From Bedellia somnulentella (lineage: Eukaryota > Arthropoda > Insecta > Lepidoptera > Bedelliidae), in NCBI GenBank assembly GCA_963576735.1, contig OY755170.1:26458875-26522874 (forward strand): DNA of 64,000 nt, given 5' to 3'. Below, one piece after another: positions 47,601 through 50,364 of the stretch. Below the pieces are notes generated by a model, which searched no databases, had not been told where the DNA came from, and worked only from the letters and a program-made list of their open reading frames with translations. Position numbers and translations under genes: made by a program. Position 1 is the first letter of the stretch. Every line of letters begins with the position of its first letter.

Positions 47601-48380
47601 AAAGACAAAATATATTAAGAGCAAGCCAGGTGCAAACATATAAAAAGACTTGTGTTGTATAGAAGTAAATTTACTGTAATAAGGTAGATGAACACTTCCT
47701 TCCATGTAAGGGTAACAGCCTCAGTCTACTCAGGATTATAATGTACGTCGTATAAGTCACAATTTGTCTAAGAGCCTTCACTAACAATGCCCACCAGAAA
47801 TGTATACACAAAATAAAGACTGAAGTGGTGATTTTAGGCTATGGAAATTTTAACTTCGACTGTGCAATATGATTTTATGTAACAAATTTATTTTAATTTA
47901 TCAACATGATTACTTCATTTTCAAGTATTGTTAATCATAAAATAATTAAAGAAATATGCTTAAGACCACCCATAGATAAGAACATAATGGTCAATAGTAA
48001 ACTGCTGAGTATGGCAATTTTCATTTATTTACCTATCACGGTAACACTTGGAAAAAACAGCAACTATACAAAAGCCTTCTTACACTAAAAATCCAACAAA
48101 GCATTGAACACATATGTTACATTTGAAAGATTAATGAAAATGTCTTACCTTCTTTATAGAAGGTGGGGAGGAATCCAAAGTGAGTTTCCCTAGAGCTTGG
48201 TTCAAAGATCTCGTTGGGGTAGTACTGGATCGATTCTGAAACACCCACACAACTGTAACATCTGCTGATATCAGAAAACTCTCATATAATAAATTAATAG
48301 CCTACCATGTACGTCGCCAATTTAGATTCTTGCGGCAACCCAGTCGGAGGGGAATATTGTAAAAAAATTGACGGATCCAT
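14481..48380 (-). CDS. PAN3: PAN3, PAN2-PAN3 deadenylase pseudokinase subunit, 15 exons
   Basis: Exons in transcript order: 48380-48306, 48235-48149, 41402-41277, 40876-40798, 39777-39676, 30541-30443, 29223-28984, 25411-25257, 23277-23156, 22433-22331, 20513-20377, 19840-19762, 18855-18740, 17726-17564, 14603-14481. They join in phase to 1806 nt, 601 residues plus stop. Landmarks: ENVGGTTYFF (residues 97-106), the pseudokinase core from about 190 (LDVWKKIDHPNIVRLHHYF, TTKAF, LVYDYHPG, AIHSVGLACR), a short coiled coil near 465-500 (LERRADVLEDQLAREMDNGR), and the C-terminal knob (NERPE, [34 protein letters not shown]). PAN3 recruits PAN2 to poly(A)-bound PABP and to GW182. The classical N-terminal CCCH zinc finger is not in this model, so an unseen upstream exon or a short isoform is possible. 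Introns are full of transposons. Confidence 0.92.
15230..15720 (+). repeat. RTE-like LINE 3' fragment (family E)
   Basis: It starts at GAAGCGTAGCGAGCAAAG and passes GTTGATCGGATCAAAGCC. It ends in TGAAAGTGTAACAAACAAAC and TTTATAATATTA, which is the usual 3' end of this repeat class. Related ends occur at 41440-41630 and 50365-51387. Confidence 0.6.
15809..15880 (-). other. duplicated PAN3 exon 15, candidate alternative terminal exon
   Basis: The minus strand has an intact TGTGTAG acceptor followed by [20 protein letters not shown], then HCR and an in-frame TAG. It enters in phase 0, as exon 14 requires. It lies 1.2 kb before the normal exon 15 in transcript order. Use would give a PAN3 lacking the last 18 or so residues. 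It could equally be a dead duplicate. Confidence 0.6.
16225..16335 (+). repeat. LINE coding scrap
   Basis: Reads AGACCGACGACCTGATCAAA, then ATCGCGGAAAGCC; the protein-level match is to the TDDL-IKIAGS block of lepidopteran endonuclease/reverse-transcriptase elements. Stops interrupt it. Confidence 0.45.
16342..16768. mobile_element. long inverted-repeat (foldback) element
   Basis: Left arm AGCCTAGACTTCGTTTTTAAA, then AGACATCAAACTAAAC and GCCTATGGAATGCTTATCTA, is matched in reverse by the right arm ending GTTTTAAAAACGAGGTCTAGG. Arms are about 190 bp around a centre near 16550. No transposase is present. The same terminus appears near 51686-51712, so it is a repeated family, probably a MITE or foldback transposon. 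Confidence 0.75.
16838..16933 (-). pseudogene. degenerate copy A of PAN3 exon 14
   Basis: Plus strand TTGATAGAGACAATAAGCGA and GGTCCAGCCACAGCC match exon 14 near 17590-17640. It keeps coding-strand similarity across the WLDQAHVAYCL region but has substitutions and indels and no donor. Confidence 0.75.
16939..17053 (-). pseudogene. degenerate copy B of PAN3 exon 14 3' edge
   Basis: Plus strand GTAATGTGTGACTTATATCA through GACAATAAGCGACGTGCGCC mirrors 17525-17620, including the intron side and a donor-like AAG|GTCACA. It carries only the last 20 or so codons. Confidence 0.75.
17227..17473 (+). repeat. SINE-like repeat family A, copy 2
   Basis: Full copy from GTGTAGTGTCGGCTTAGAAT through GGGCGATGCGGTTGGAGACC to the GTGAGTATATGTATGTATG tail, ending about 90 bp from the PAN3 exon 14 donor. 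Confidence 0.88.
17564..17726 (-). CDS. PAN3: PAN3 exon 14
   Basis: Acceptor CACGCAG before ACTGAACATGG; donor AATAAG|GTAACA. It encodes the C-terminal knob core [20 protein letters not shown] and WLDQAHVAYCLNQLDGG. Enters in phase 2 and leaves in phase 0. Partly duplicated twice at 16838-17053. Confidence 0.9.
17727..18480 (-). other. PAN3 intron 13, unique part
   Basis: AT-rich intron DNA with nothing recognised before the family-A copy that fills 18481-18727. Confidence 0.5.
18481..18727 (+). repeat. SINE-like repeat family A, copy 3 (next to a splice donor)
   Basis: Subfamily with GTGTAGTGCCGGCTTAGAAT and CCCACGGGTGTCGTAAGAAG. The GTATGTATGTATG tail ends about 12 bp from the PAN3 exon 13 donor (GA|GTATGT). 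Confidence 0.88.
18740..18855 (-). CDS. PAN3: PAN3 exon 13
   Basis: Encodes VEALERRADVLEDQLAREMD and ILIKLGVVNERPE, the coiled-coil linker of PAN3. Acceptor TCTCAG, donor GA|GTATGT, phase 0 in and phase 2 out. Confidence 0.9.
18953..19279. mobile_element. tRNA-like foldback element, copy 1 (family D)
   Basis: A 327-bp insert bounded by identical 12-bp duplications TACATATATATG (18941-18952 and 19280-19291). Inside, two tRNA-like modules face opposite ways. The minus module lies at 19033-19104 and the plus module at 19175-19245, each with A box GGCTCAGTTGG and B box GGTTCGATTCC. Beyond them are matching arms AATAAAGGAAAGAAAAATTT and their complement. The 12-bp duplication points to LINE-type retroposition rather than cut-and-paste. 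Confidence 0.8.
19458..19701 (+). repeat. SINE-like repeat family A, copy 4
   Basis: Full copy from GTGTAGTGTCGGCTTAGAAT to GTGAGTATTTGTATG, ending about 60 bp from the PAN3 exon 12 donor. Confidence 0.88.
19762..19840 (-). CDS. PAN3: PAN3 exon 12
   Basis: Encodes YLLSTTTARRSVTDLMPMIG and ARFYTQ; the MPMIGARFYTQ block is a strong PAN3 signature. Acceptor TTTTTAG, donor CAG|GTTTGT. Confidence 0.9.
20082..20190. repeat. 47-bp tandem repeat
   Basis: Two full units starting ACCATTCATCTTTTTCC (20082) and ACCATTCATCTATTTCC (20129), plus a partial third at 20176, in PAN3 intron 11 beside the exon-11 duplication. Confidence 0.85.
20185..20328 (-). pseudogene. tandem partial duplicate of PAN3 exon 11 and its donor side
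   Basis: A 144-bp unit directly repeats 20329-20458, from CCCTTTCACTCCTACCAAA through the exon bases for ENLPASMDLVARTYSADLK and NL. In this copy the donor is altered (ACTGTTATAC in place of ACT|GTATTA) and the upstream part of the exon is absent. Confidence 0.88.
20377..20513 (-). CDS. PAN3: PAN3 exon 11
   Basis: Encodes AQQEDLNALGRIALALACRT and ENLPASMDLVARTYSADLK. Acceptor TTTCCCCAG. Donor CT|GTATTA leaves phase 2, which exon 12 completes as a Leu codon. Confidence 0.9.
20900..21195 (-). mobile_element. tRNA-like foldback element, copy 2 (family D)
   Basis: Minus-strand tRNA-like module (plus: GCGGGAATCGAACCCACGAC, CTCTGCCAATTGAGCTATAG) preceded by GAAAGAAAAATTTCGACACC. A short remnant of the opposite arm lies at 21119-21190 (GTGGGTTCGAAATTTTTC, TTCCTTTATTTATTAG, CCCACATGAGG). 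Confidence 0.65.
21200..22330 (-). other. PAN3 intron 10 remainder
   Basis: AT-rich. The only repeat hint is a family-A scrap at 21712-21768 (CAGCCAGAGCTACAG, ATTCCTCAGCCG). The open frame at 21828-22016 on plus has no recognisable content. Confidence 0.4.
22331..22433 (-). CDS. PAN3: PAN3 exon 10
   Basis: Encodes SLDPTKVVMNGCRVRVAWCG and AADALHNNTNDVAQ, following LACR of exon 9. It corresponds to the MDPTKI block in vertebrate PAN3. Phase 2 in, phase 0 out. Confidence 0.9.
22680..22900 (-). repeat. SINE-like repeat family A, copy 5
   Basis: Starts on plus with CATACATACATATACTCACG and ends TAAGCCGACACTACACGGC; lacks part of the middle. Confidence 0.85.
23156..23277 (-). CDS. PAN3: PAN3 exon 9
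   Basis: Encodes KNAMLRAVACGALLPEAVLW and LLVQLTAALRAIHSVGLACR, the pseudokinase C-lobe helices. Acceptor CTCCCACAG, donor AG|GTACTG. Confidence 0.9.
23345..23480 (-). mobile_element. tRNA-like foldback element, rearranged fragment (family D)
   Basis: AATAAAGGAAAGAAAAATTT, then CGACACAGGCGGGAATC, then a jump to GACAAAATTTAACAG and TGTTCATGAAAACCTCATG. The tRNA-like module is deleted. Confidence 0.65.
23955..24200. promoter_or_regulatory. GC-rich, CpG-rich island in PAN3 intron 8
   Basis: About 245 bp of GGCGGC-type sequence between AT-rich flanks, with many CpGs and a TTTTCAGTGCG initiator-like string at 24164. Small open frames exist on both strands but are low complexity. Candidate alternative promoter, 5' exon of an unseen transcript, or an inserted GC-rich fragment. 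Confidence 0.4.
24350..24660 (+). mobile_element. tRNA-like foldback element, copy 3 (family D)
   Basis: An inverted pair TCCTTTGTTTCTTTTACACT and its complement flanks a short loop. A plus-strand tRNA-like module follows (GGTAGCTCAATTGGCAGAGC, GCGGGTTCGATTCCCGCC), then the shared tail TTTATTTATTAGTAATAATC and CCCACATGAGGTTTTCAT. Only one complete tRNA-like arm remains. Confidence 0.75.
25257..25411 (-). CDS. PAN3: PAN3 exon 8
   Basis: Encodes MVLVYDYHPGCVTLMSKYLC, then SFHDPFSNDP and YTHQ, matching the AYDFHAG-type block of PAN3. Acceptor ATTCCCAG, donor CAG|GTAGGT, phase 1 in and phase 0 out. Confidence 0.9.
25625..25700 (-). repeat. SINE scrap beside the Harbinger element
   Basis: CTATATAGGGTGATTTGGCC is the reverse complement of the block at 28835-28865, so the same short repeat occurs in opposite orientation on both sides of the transposon nest. 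Confidence 0.5.
26150..27124 (+). pseudogene. chimeric ORF: Harbinger transposase N-half fused to LINE RT C-terminus
   Basis: One open frame of 324 codons. Residues 1-196 are HARBI1-like: LRFYATGSFQAVIGD, then VSKATVCRVTD, and the first catalytic Asp in AAVDCTHVKINSPGG, ending CDANLRI. From about residue 197 it becomes the C-terminal part of a non-LTR reverse transcriptase, with RLRIGH and a CCHC knuckle (CECGVDEGTLDHIFFAC). The second and third catalytic acids of the transposase are lost. The join stays in frame, presumably by chance, and the product is unlikely to transpose. Confidence 0.85.
26739..27440 (+). mobile_element. 5'-truncated non-LTR retrotransposon (Jockey/I-like C-terminus)
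   Basis: Begins inside the transposase frame, encodes the terminal zinc knuckle and stops at 27124, followed by about 300 bp of AT-rich 3' UTR. The exact 3' end and target duplication are not resolved. Confidence 0.65.
27605..28162. mobile_element. 558-bp MITE with 27-bp TIRs and 8-bp TSD
   Basis: Perfect 27-bp terminal inverted repeats (27605-27631 and 28136-28162; outer part CTTTGACTATAAACACTATA). Exact 8-bp target duplications GTTTGGTG lie at 27597-27604 and 28163-28170. An 8-bp duplication fits hAT or P superfamilies. There is no transposase, so it is non-autonomous. Confidence 0.9.
28321..28483. mobile_element. 163-bp MITE with GGGGTCCCCC-containing TIRs
   Basis: Termini AATTGAAGGGGTCCCCCGAA at left and its reverse complement at right, continuing TAACGTT; arms about 30 bp. 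The interior is AT-rich. Superfamily not determined. Confidence 0.85.
28790..28880 (+). repeat. tRNA-SINE-like scrap
   Basis: GGCCAGCGTGGTGGACTAAG followed by CCAAATCGCCCTATATAGG. Its partner in opposite orientation is at 25625-25700. Confidence 0.55.
28984..29223 (-). CDS. PAN3: PAN3 exon 7
   Basis: 80 codons from DLPENIEMYSDV through HYALRRLHNYG, KRLDVWKKIDHPNIVRLHHY, then FTTKAFNDH. This is the start of the pseudokinase N-lobe. Acceptor ATCTACAG, donor ATT|GTGAGT, phase 1 on both sides. Confidence 0.92.
29352..29500. mobile_element. small MITE-like inverted repeat
   Basis: GCAAGCACGAGC at 29359-29370 and GCTCGTGCTTGC at 29479-29490, with TTATCG repeated in reverse just inside. About 150 bp, no coding. 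Confidence 0.55.
29710..29771 (-). pseudogene. partial duplicate of PAN3 exon 7 5' edge
   Basis: On minus: ACATCTATAG acceptor, then codons for DLPENIEM followed by PT and TGA. It lies in intron 6, about 500 bp before the real exon 7. If spliced from exon 6 it would terminate PAN3 at once (a poison exon). It ends in GCCGATAAAAAAAA. Confidence 0.75.
30146..30372 (+). repeat. SINE-like repeat family A, copy 6 (5' truncated)
   Basis: From CCCATGTCTTCCGGTGGGTG to GTGAGTATATGTATGTATG, ending about 70 bp from PAN3 exon 6. A scrap of the 5' part lies at 29995-30025. Confidence 0.85.
30443..30541 (-). CDS. PAN3: PAN3 exon 6
   Basis: 33 codons: LAPTFYMPDTIRSEVYQRNE and DVFLQPDVRQFP, corresponding to the short-motif region before the pseudokinase. 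Acceptor TTTCTCAG; donor CCAG|GTGACT is weak after GT. Confidence 0.88.
30725..30850 (-). repeat. tRNA-like module scrap (family D or relative)
   Basis: ACACCAGCGGGGATCGAACC then CACGATCG is a minus-strand B-box end; the rest does not fold as a tRNA. Confidence 0.45.
30851..31500 (-). other. PAN3 intron 5, unique part
   Basis: Nothing coding. It contains a perfect 10-bp hairpin AAATGCTGAC / GTCAGCATTT near 31352-31380. Confidence 0.4.
31502..31680 (-). repeat. tRNA-derived SINE family B, 3' part
   Basis: TTCTGAACATCGAGTG, GTACCCACGTTTTGCTTC and CTCACGTGATAGGGGACAGG match the body of family B. The tRNA head is missing. Confidence 0.7.
32213..32330 (+). repeat. divergent SINE-like repeat family A fragment
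   Basis: TGTGTATTGTCGACTTACAA and GGTATCGTAAAGGGCTAC resemble the 5' half of family A with many changes. Confidence 0.45.
32367..32852 (-). repeat. 3' LTR of the Gypsy element
   Basis: 486 bp, same length and by eye same sequence as 37743-38228. It ends with inverted TGTTACG / CGTAACA. Confidence 0.93.
32853..32866 (-). other. polypurine tract
   Basis: Minus strand AAGGAGGGGGTAA lies directly before the 3' LTR, the expected plus-strand priming site. Confidence 0.75.
32869..35622 (-). CDS. pol: Gypsy pol: reverse transcriptase, RNase H, integrase
   Basis: Open from 35622 (first Met 35556, 895 codons) to 32869. RT has the active site YLDDVV, RNase H has DASNMAIGGVLSQI, and integrase has an HHCC finger (GGHLGVN through CRKCTTCAAVK) and DDE residues in IAVDVAGPF, HSDQGRNFES and QSDGMVERFNQ. 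The frame is open 52 nt upstream into the protease frame and lies -1 to it, so RT must be made by frameshifting or the copy is damaged. Confidence 0.93.
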   Translation of the reverse strand, partial: TVAGEYADIFSNAEGDLGRTSLVQHRIDTGDERPIRQRARRIPIAKEKEVEELLEDMKKKKVISPSSSPWCSPVVLVKKKDGSTRFCVDYRQLNNVTKKDSYPLPRIDDTLDTLSGMKWFSTLDCKSGYWQVEIHPTDKEKTAFSTGKGLWQFNVMPFGLCNAPATFERLMECALAGLVGEACLVYLDDVVIIGKSFQDHLKNLEQVFQKIRGANLKLNPKKCRLFRTSVNYLGHVISREGIQTDPEKVEAVQKWPTPKDKTDVRAFLGLCSYYRRFVKGFSEIAKPLHRLTEDKKTFSWDDECELSFNELKKRLCETPILGYPQPEGQYIVDSDASNMAIGGVLSQIQGDKEVVIGYFSKSLSKAERNYCVTRKELLAVVKTLQHFYKYLIGRPFKLRTDHAALKWLLQFKNPEGQVARWIEQLQEYDFSIEHRSGKSHGNADALSRRPCPEDCKHCRKQESKEEVVKVTRICPLDGWETEAMQKAQEEDENLRPIMKWKKEKHDQPAWSEVASTGVSTKAYWAQWNSLVLINGLLYRRWEKPNGKEEHLQLVVPRAKVKDVLRETHDGVSGGHLGVNRTLQKVRAKFYWLHCRNDVQDWCRKCTTCAAVKGPQTRSRGGLRLYNVGAPWERIAVDVAGPFPQSESGNKYFMVVMDYFTKWPEVFAIPNQEAITVATKLVEEVICRFGVPLEIHSDQGRNFESQVFQEVCKLLGMHKTRTTPYHPQSDGMVERFNQTLERQLAKMVEKHQKDWDKHIPLFLLSYRSAVHESTKETPAFVNFGRELRLPVDLLTGGSPDEPQSVTEYVSDLRERMQDVHSLVRENGLHASEKMKTRYDRKANTPRFEEGMLVWLHNPTRQKGKSPKLQNRWEGPYKVVTRINDVTYRIQRQPRGAWKIVHIDRLAKYHGSNNTRDEY
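35571..36554 (-). CDS. pro: Gypsy protease region
   Basis: Aspartic protease motif LDTGASRTVI near residue 80, then ILGLDFMKKYNC. The frame lies -1 to gag, overlaps the gag end by at least 112 nt, and ends at a stop at 35571 just before the RT domain. Confidence 0.88.
   Translation of the reverse strand: MLWLREKGPFEIKLPAEEGRKEAGRGFCRKRPGKRALARTGGQVLAREEKAPTMTISQACNGNSLVILGCVNDQDCKMTLDTGASRTVINPALVKAANIKYSRDTKCRLLSASGQRIPVLGELSVRMMVGETSYTHQVIVAEIMDECILGLDFMKKYNCRIDITRGIFKCGQEEIFILGGPVGEVTCLKTINIPARSQKLVPVMLPVDSEKKRHRCVLIEETGKNGPRKFLTARTLVTSNKTAIVKVVNLDQEDVQLKRGEVVGQCEEVVWMRSCHSPNGKVKVKVDNSTVTDLLSEIQDDLSYLERIKVKQLLVNMLTSSQMQKGT
36443..37717 (-). CDS. gag: Gypsy gag
   Basis: The first real ATG is at 37717 (MPVMPKEDGREG). 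A long coiled-coil-prone stretch of IHSEVQDVKKNIHSEVQ repeats is followed by a capsid-like domain (VPPYDGTTSWSAYRHQF) and one CCHC knuckle (CYGCGKRGHLRLSC) before the stop at 36443. Confidence 0.9.
   Translation of the reverse strand: MPVMPKEDGREGVKTRAQKAAEGEQLSEMRSSVTNPRSDIPEETSAVTNAPSTSTAPAAATNTDLAMIVEMFQSMREAQQSIQDVVKNIHSEVQDVKKNIHSEVQGVVKQEVRELREEQQTKFSQVLTAVNEVSGRVVTVEKDVEQMKEQVTTIEKDIDDMKTDFRGMEKRVLQLESRPVKVVSGENVVAVHGPRVKVPPYDGTTSWSAYRHQFQTVAAANGWTDEQCLTALTVALRGQALSVIEALPTPSGGFKDLLDALESRYGERHLEHVFRAQLRDRVQRSGEGLQQWALEIEKLVRKAYPSVDPKTVEMNLVQAFVDGIRDIEVRTAVRLQHHTSLKDALANALEVEACRQDTRQTHRLREIAEANEDVKVIKAPVGRSTGPICYGCGKRGHLRLSCPLRKEEKRQAEASAANVQGNEH
37723..37742 (-). other. primer-binding site
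   Basis: Minus strand TGGTGACAGAAGTGG begins 2 nt after the 5' LTR. The pattern resembles the complement of a tRNA-Leu 3' end; the tRNA identity is inferred. Confidence 0.6.
37743..38228 (-). repeat. 5' LTR of the Gypsy element
   Basis: 486 bp starting TGTTACGACATCTG on minus. It contains TTTATATATG-type TATA sequence (CATATATAAAGAGCG on minus), a plausible promoter. Confidence 0.93.
38233..38490 (-). repeat. non-LTR retrotransposon 3' fragment, family C
   Basis: Minus strand: KEIYRANVEGNVSRGRPRRT, LDQIENVLKKAG and KWRSIVSAYP, ending AACGGCGTAAGAATATGTAT. The Gypsy element sits against its ATGT-rich tail. Confidence 0.78.
38491..39675 (-). other. PAN3 intron 5, proximal part
   Basis: AT-rich intron with no recognised repeat or gene; the small open frames have no family features. 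Confidence 0.45.
39676..39777 (-). CDS. PAN3: PAN3 exon 5
   Basis: 34 codons: NDACMGGHVAGASPYAAQMY and AVPSHLAPMPNKP. Acceptor GTTGTAG, donor CAG|GTAAGT, phase 1 both sides. It fits between exon 4 and exon 6 in frame. Confidence 0.85.
39858..40088 (-). repeat. SINE-like repeat family A, copy 7
   Basis: From ATACATACATGTACTTACAA to TCTAAAGCCACACTACAGC, with GTGATGGGTCTCCAAC in the middle; 80 bp upstream of PAN3 exon 5. Confidence 0.82.
40660..40790. repeat. tandem pair of an ACGGAACCCTAAAAA repeat
   Basis: ACGGAACTCTAAAAACTATT and ACGGAACCCTAAAAATGCG start two adjacent related units, each followed by AGTAGTCAAT. This is a common lepidopteran repeat motif. Confidence 0.5.
40798..40876 (-). 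CDS. PAN3: PAN3 exon 4
   Basis: Encodes ENVGGTTYFFTNADGLNAGV and GLSGSL, the ENVGGTTYFY signature of PAN3. Acceptor GTTACAG, donor CTAG|GTAAAT. Confidence 0.9.
41277..41402 (-). CDS. PAN3: PAN3 exon 3
   Basis: 42 codons: VLIGEYLPVSYFAPQQGMLR, ETPENSPPSTLIAVPANPQI, HQ. Acceptor TTGTTCAG, donor CAG|GTAATA. Confidence 0.88.
41440..41632 (+). repeat. RTE-like LINE 3' fragment (family E)
   Basis: GCGTAACAAACAAACTAACA and TTTACAATATTAGTAAGGA are the typical end. The 5' part is degenerate. Confidence 0.6.
41650..41705 (+). repeat. SINE-like repeat family A, 3' scrap
   Basis: GAAGCTCTGGCTACACATTT and ATAGCCGTGAGTATATGTAT. Confidence 0.65.
42208..42395 (+). repeat. non-LTR retrotransposon 3' fragment, family C
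   Basis: Plus strand: GTGTGCTCAAAAAGGCAGGC, AGGTTTGCCAGGACCGTACG, CTCTGCCTACCCCAATAGG and GGCGTGAGTTTATGTATTG. Confidence 0.78.
43262..43372 (+). repeat. LINE 3'-end fragment
   Basis: Shares CTATTCTCAGACCT, TATGCAAA and GTGACACGTGAATTTTATAT with 2790-2945. Confidence 0.55.
44690..44755. repeat. 26-bp tandem repeat
   Basis: TGTAGTTACAGATGTATATA followed by CCCTT, two full units and a partial third. Confidence 0.85.
45610..45855 (-). repeat. SINE-like repeat family A, copy 8
   Basis: From GTACATACATATACTCACGT to TAAGACTGCACTACATGGC, subfamily with CACCCGTGGGTAGAAG. Confidence 0.87.
46437..46803 (-). repeat. tRNA-derived SINE family B, full copy 1
   Basis: On minus it starts with a tRNA-like head (GACATGATAGTCCAGTGGGT and GTGAGTTCCAATCCTGGGAC carry A and B boxes). 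It ends with CCCCTTCGGGGATAAAACGG, CGTGAACGTT and a (TTATG) tail. It is nearly identical to 63625-64000. Confidence 0.92.
46950..47480 (+). repeat. decayed non-LTR retrotransposon RNase H / C-terminal region
   Basis: Scattered plus-strand codons resemble a LINE terminus (GACACTGCTCACTGAAC, then a CRAC-I-EDE knuckle-like piece) with many stops. Weak evidence. Confidence 0.4.
47481..48148 (-). other. PAN3 intron 2, 5' end
   Basis: Nothing beyond AT-rich intron sequence seen. Confidence 0.4.
48149..48235 (-). CDS. PAN3: PAN3 exon 2
   Basis: 29 codons: NRSSTTPTRSLNQALGKLTL and DSSPPSIKK. Acceptor GGTGTTTCAG, donor AAG|GTAAGA. Confidence 0.88.
48306..48380 (-). CDS. PAN3: PAN3 exon 1 (start codon)
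   Basis: ATG at 48380 opens MDPSIFLQYSPPTGLPQESK then LATYM, joined through a 70-bp intron to exon 2. ESKLATYM is a PAN3 family element. An acceptor-like TATTATAG lies 36 nt upstream, so a further upstream exon is possible. Confidence 0.82.
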
Positions 48381-49430
48381 AGTTATTTATCAGCCAGCTT
48401 CACACTACCTATAATATAAAGTACGGTAATTTATGATTATCCAACGAAATTTATTACACCAAATTTAAAAACTATGATACATACCTTGAGTTGATACTAA
48501 AAAATCAGCGTAGCTTCGTCATGCTATTAAAGATTTTAAAACACTGTACAACAAATGTTGCGATAAAATAACGTTTCAAAAATACAAATAAATTGATGAC
48601 AGCGTAAAAATTGTAGTTGTCGAGTAATCACATTCTAGTTTAACTGTATTAAATAATATTAGACGGCATTAATTCAATAGCCTAACGAAGTTCAAAGTTA
48701 TAACACACACTATAGACACAATCTGTTTCTCCTAATAACAGAGGATGAAGACAGACACGAAGGCAAATCGAAACCACAATCTGCCTTTGAATGAATCTAC
48801 TACCCACAGCCAGCACTGTTCGAGTTCGACACAAATCATCTCGCTCGACTCGAACGAACGAATCAAGCGATTCTTGCTCCTCTAATTAGTTAATCTATGT
48901 GCCTTGAAAACAGAGTCACATCACAGTCACAGCAAGGACATTTATGCCCATTTATTTATATAGTCAAATCTACTTACAATAAAATTTTCTGTGAATAAGA
49001 TGAATACATTTTACAATTTTCAAACTTCTAAGTCTACAATCAAAAGTATAGGTTGCGCGTTATTTATTAGACAGTCAGTCGGTTTTGCCTTTTATATTAT
49101 ATAGCTTTATTAGATAGAATAGAAATAAGGATTGAATAATTTTAAACTTACAAATGGTGAGACTGGGAAAACATTCACTGGGTTCAACTTCTTTGGCGCC
49201 TACGATCATCCAGTGGAGTGAAATTATATATAAATTTGTGTTTAAGTTAAGATATATTTGATTTTTATTATTATATACATATTAACAAACATAACGTTCA
49301 ATTTCATTAATAACTCTTGTATTAAATAAATTGCAAAGCCATGTTATATGTTACTTACATATTTATAATATTTGGTATTTAGAATCTATGAAACCTAATG
49401 TGATATTTATAGACCCCTCTGTACTAAAAC
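48381..49430. promoter_or_regulatory. PAN3 upstream region
   Basis: Unique AT-rich sequence. A slightly richer segment with CTCGCTCGACTCGAACGAAC (48840-48860) may be a promoter or 5' UTR. No core element is certain. Confidence 0.3.
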
Positions 49431-49645
49431 TCAAACGTTCACGCCGTTTATCCCCAAAGGGGTTGGCAGATGTACTAATACTTCTGAAGTTTATGTGACA
49501 TTGTTTGGTGTTTAGAGTACCCAATTTTTGATTGGACAATATATTCACGTGGTAGGGGGCAGGAAGGCCTATCACCGTTTCGTACGAATTGTTTTCCCCC
49601 ACCTTTAACCATCATGACATGATAAATTAACCACACATACCAAAC
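49431..49645 (-). repeat. tRNA-derived SINE family B, partial copy
   Basis: TTCACGCCGTTTATCCCCAA then AGGGGTTGGCAGATG, and GATAGG-like body; lacks the head and abuts the next copy. Confidence 0.8.
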
Positions 49646-49649
49646 CTGA

Positions 49650-50062
49650 ACCCAAACGTTCACGCCGAATACCCCCGAAGGGGTTGAGAGAGGTGCTAAT
49701 ACTTTTGAACATCACGTGACATTGTGATCTGGTGTTCAGAGTAACCGCGTTTTGCTTGGACAGTGTACACACGTCACGTGATAGGGGGCAGGCCTAGCGC
49801 CGTTTCGTACGAATACAATGTCGTATGGCTAAGTACAACTTAGCCAAACTGTACAAGTTGTACTTAGCCATGTGGGTTTCCTCACGATGTTTTTCCTCAC
49901 CGTTAACAACCATGATTTAACCATGAATTAACCACTTATGTATTAAAACAAAAAAACAAATTGATGTAGTCCTACGCCTGCGCCCGACCCGGGATTTGAA
50001 TCTTCATCGTGAGCACGATAAGCGCTGTTCTACAAACTGACTGAGCTATCACCGTTGCTACC
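49650..50062 (-). repeat. tRNA-derived SINE family B, copy 2
   Basis: AACGTTCACGCCGAATACCC to the tRNA-like head (minus: GTGATAGCTCAGTCAGTTTG and GATTCAAATCCCGGGTCGGG). It has an internal duplication of the TACAACTTAGCCA segment. Confidence 0.85.
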
Positions 50063-50364
50063 TCTCTATGGTCGGCCGCTCCCTAATATGGTTACACGAA
50101 TAAGTCCCTGTATAATATGTAAGTTTTTTTAAATCGCAAAGTATTAAAGAAAACCTCAACACAAAAAAATGCTAAAATATCCAAATAGGTAGTCAATCAC
50201 AACTAATGAAACAACGAGATCTTCTTTGCAGTTCAGCTACGAAACTCAATAAAAAATATTAATTTAAACAAAATATTCTACTTAAATTTTAAATTCCATT
50301 ATAGCATTTAGCTTTATGATAATTTTAGTTTTCCCTCTCCAGACAGAGTGCGATAAATTATAAT

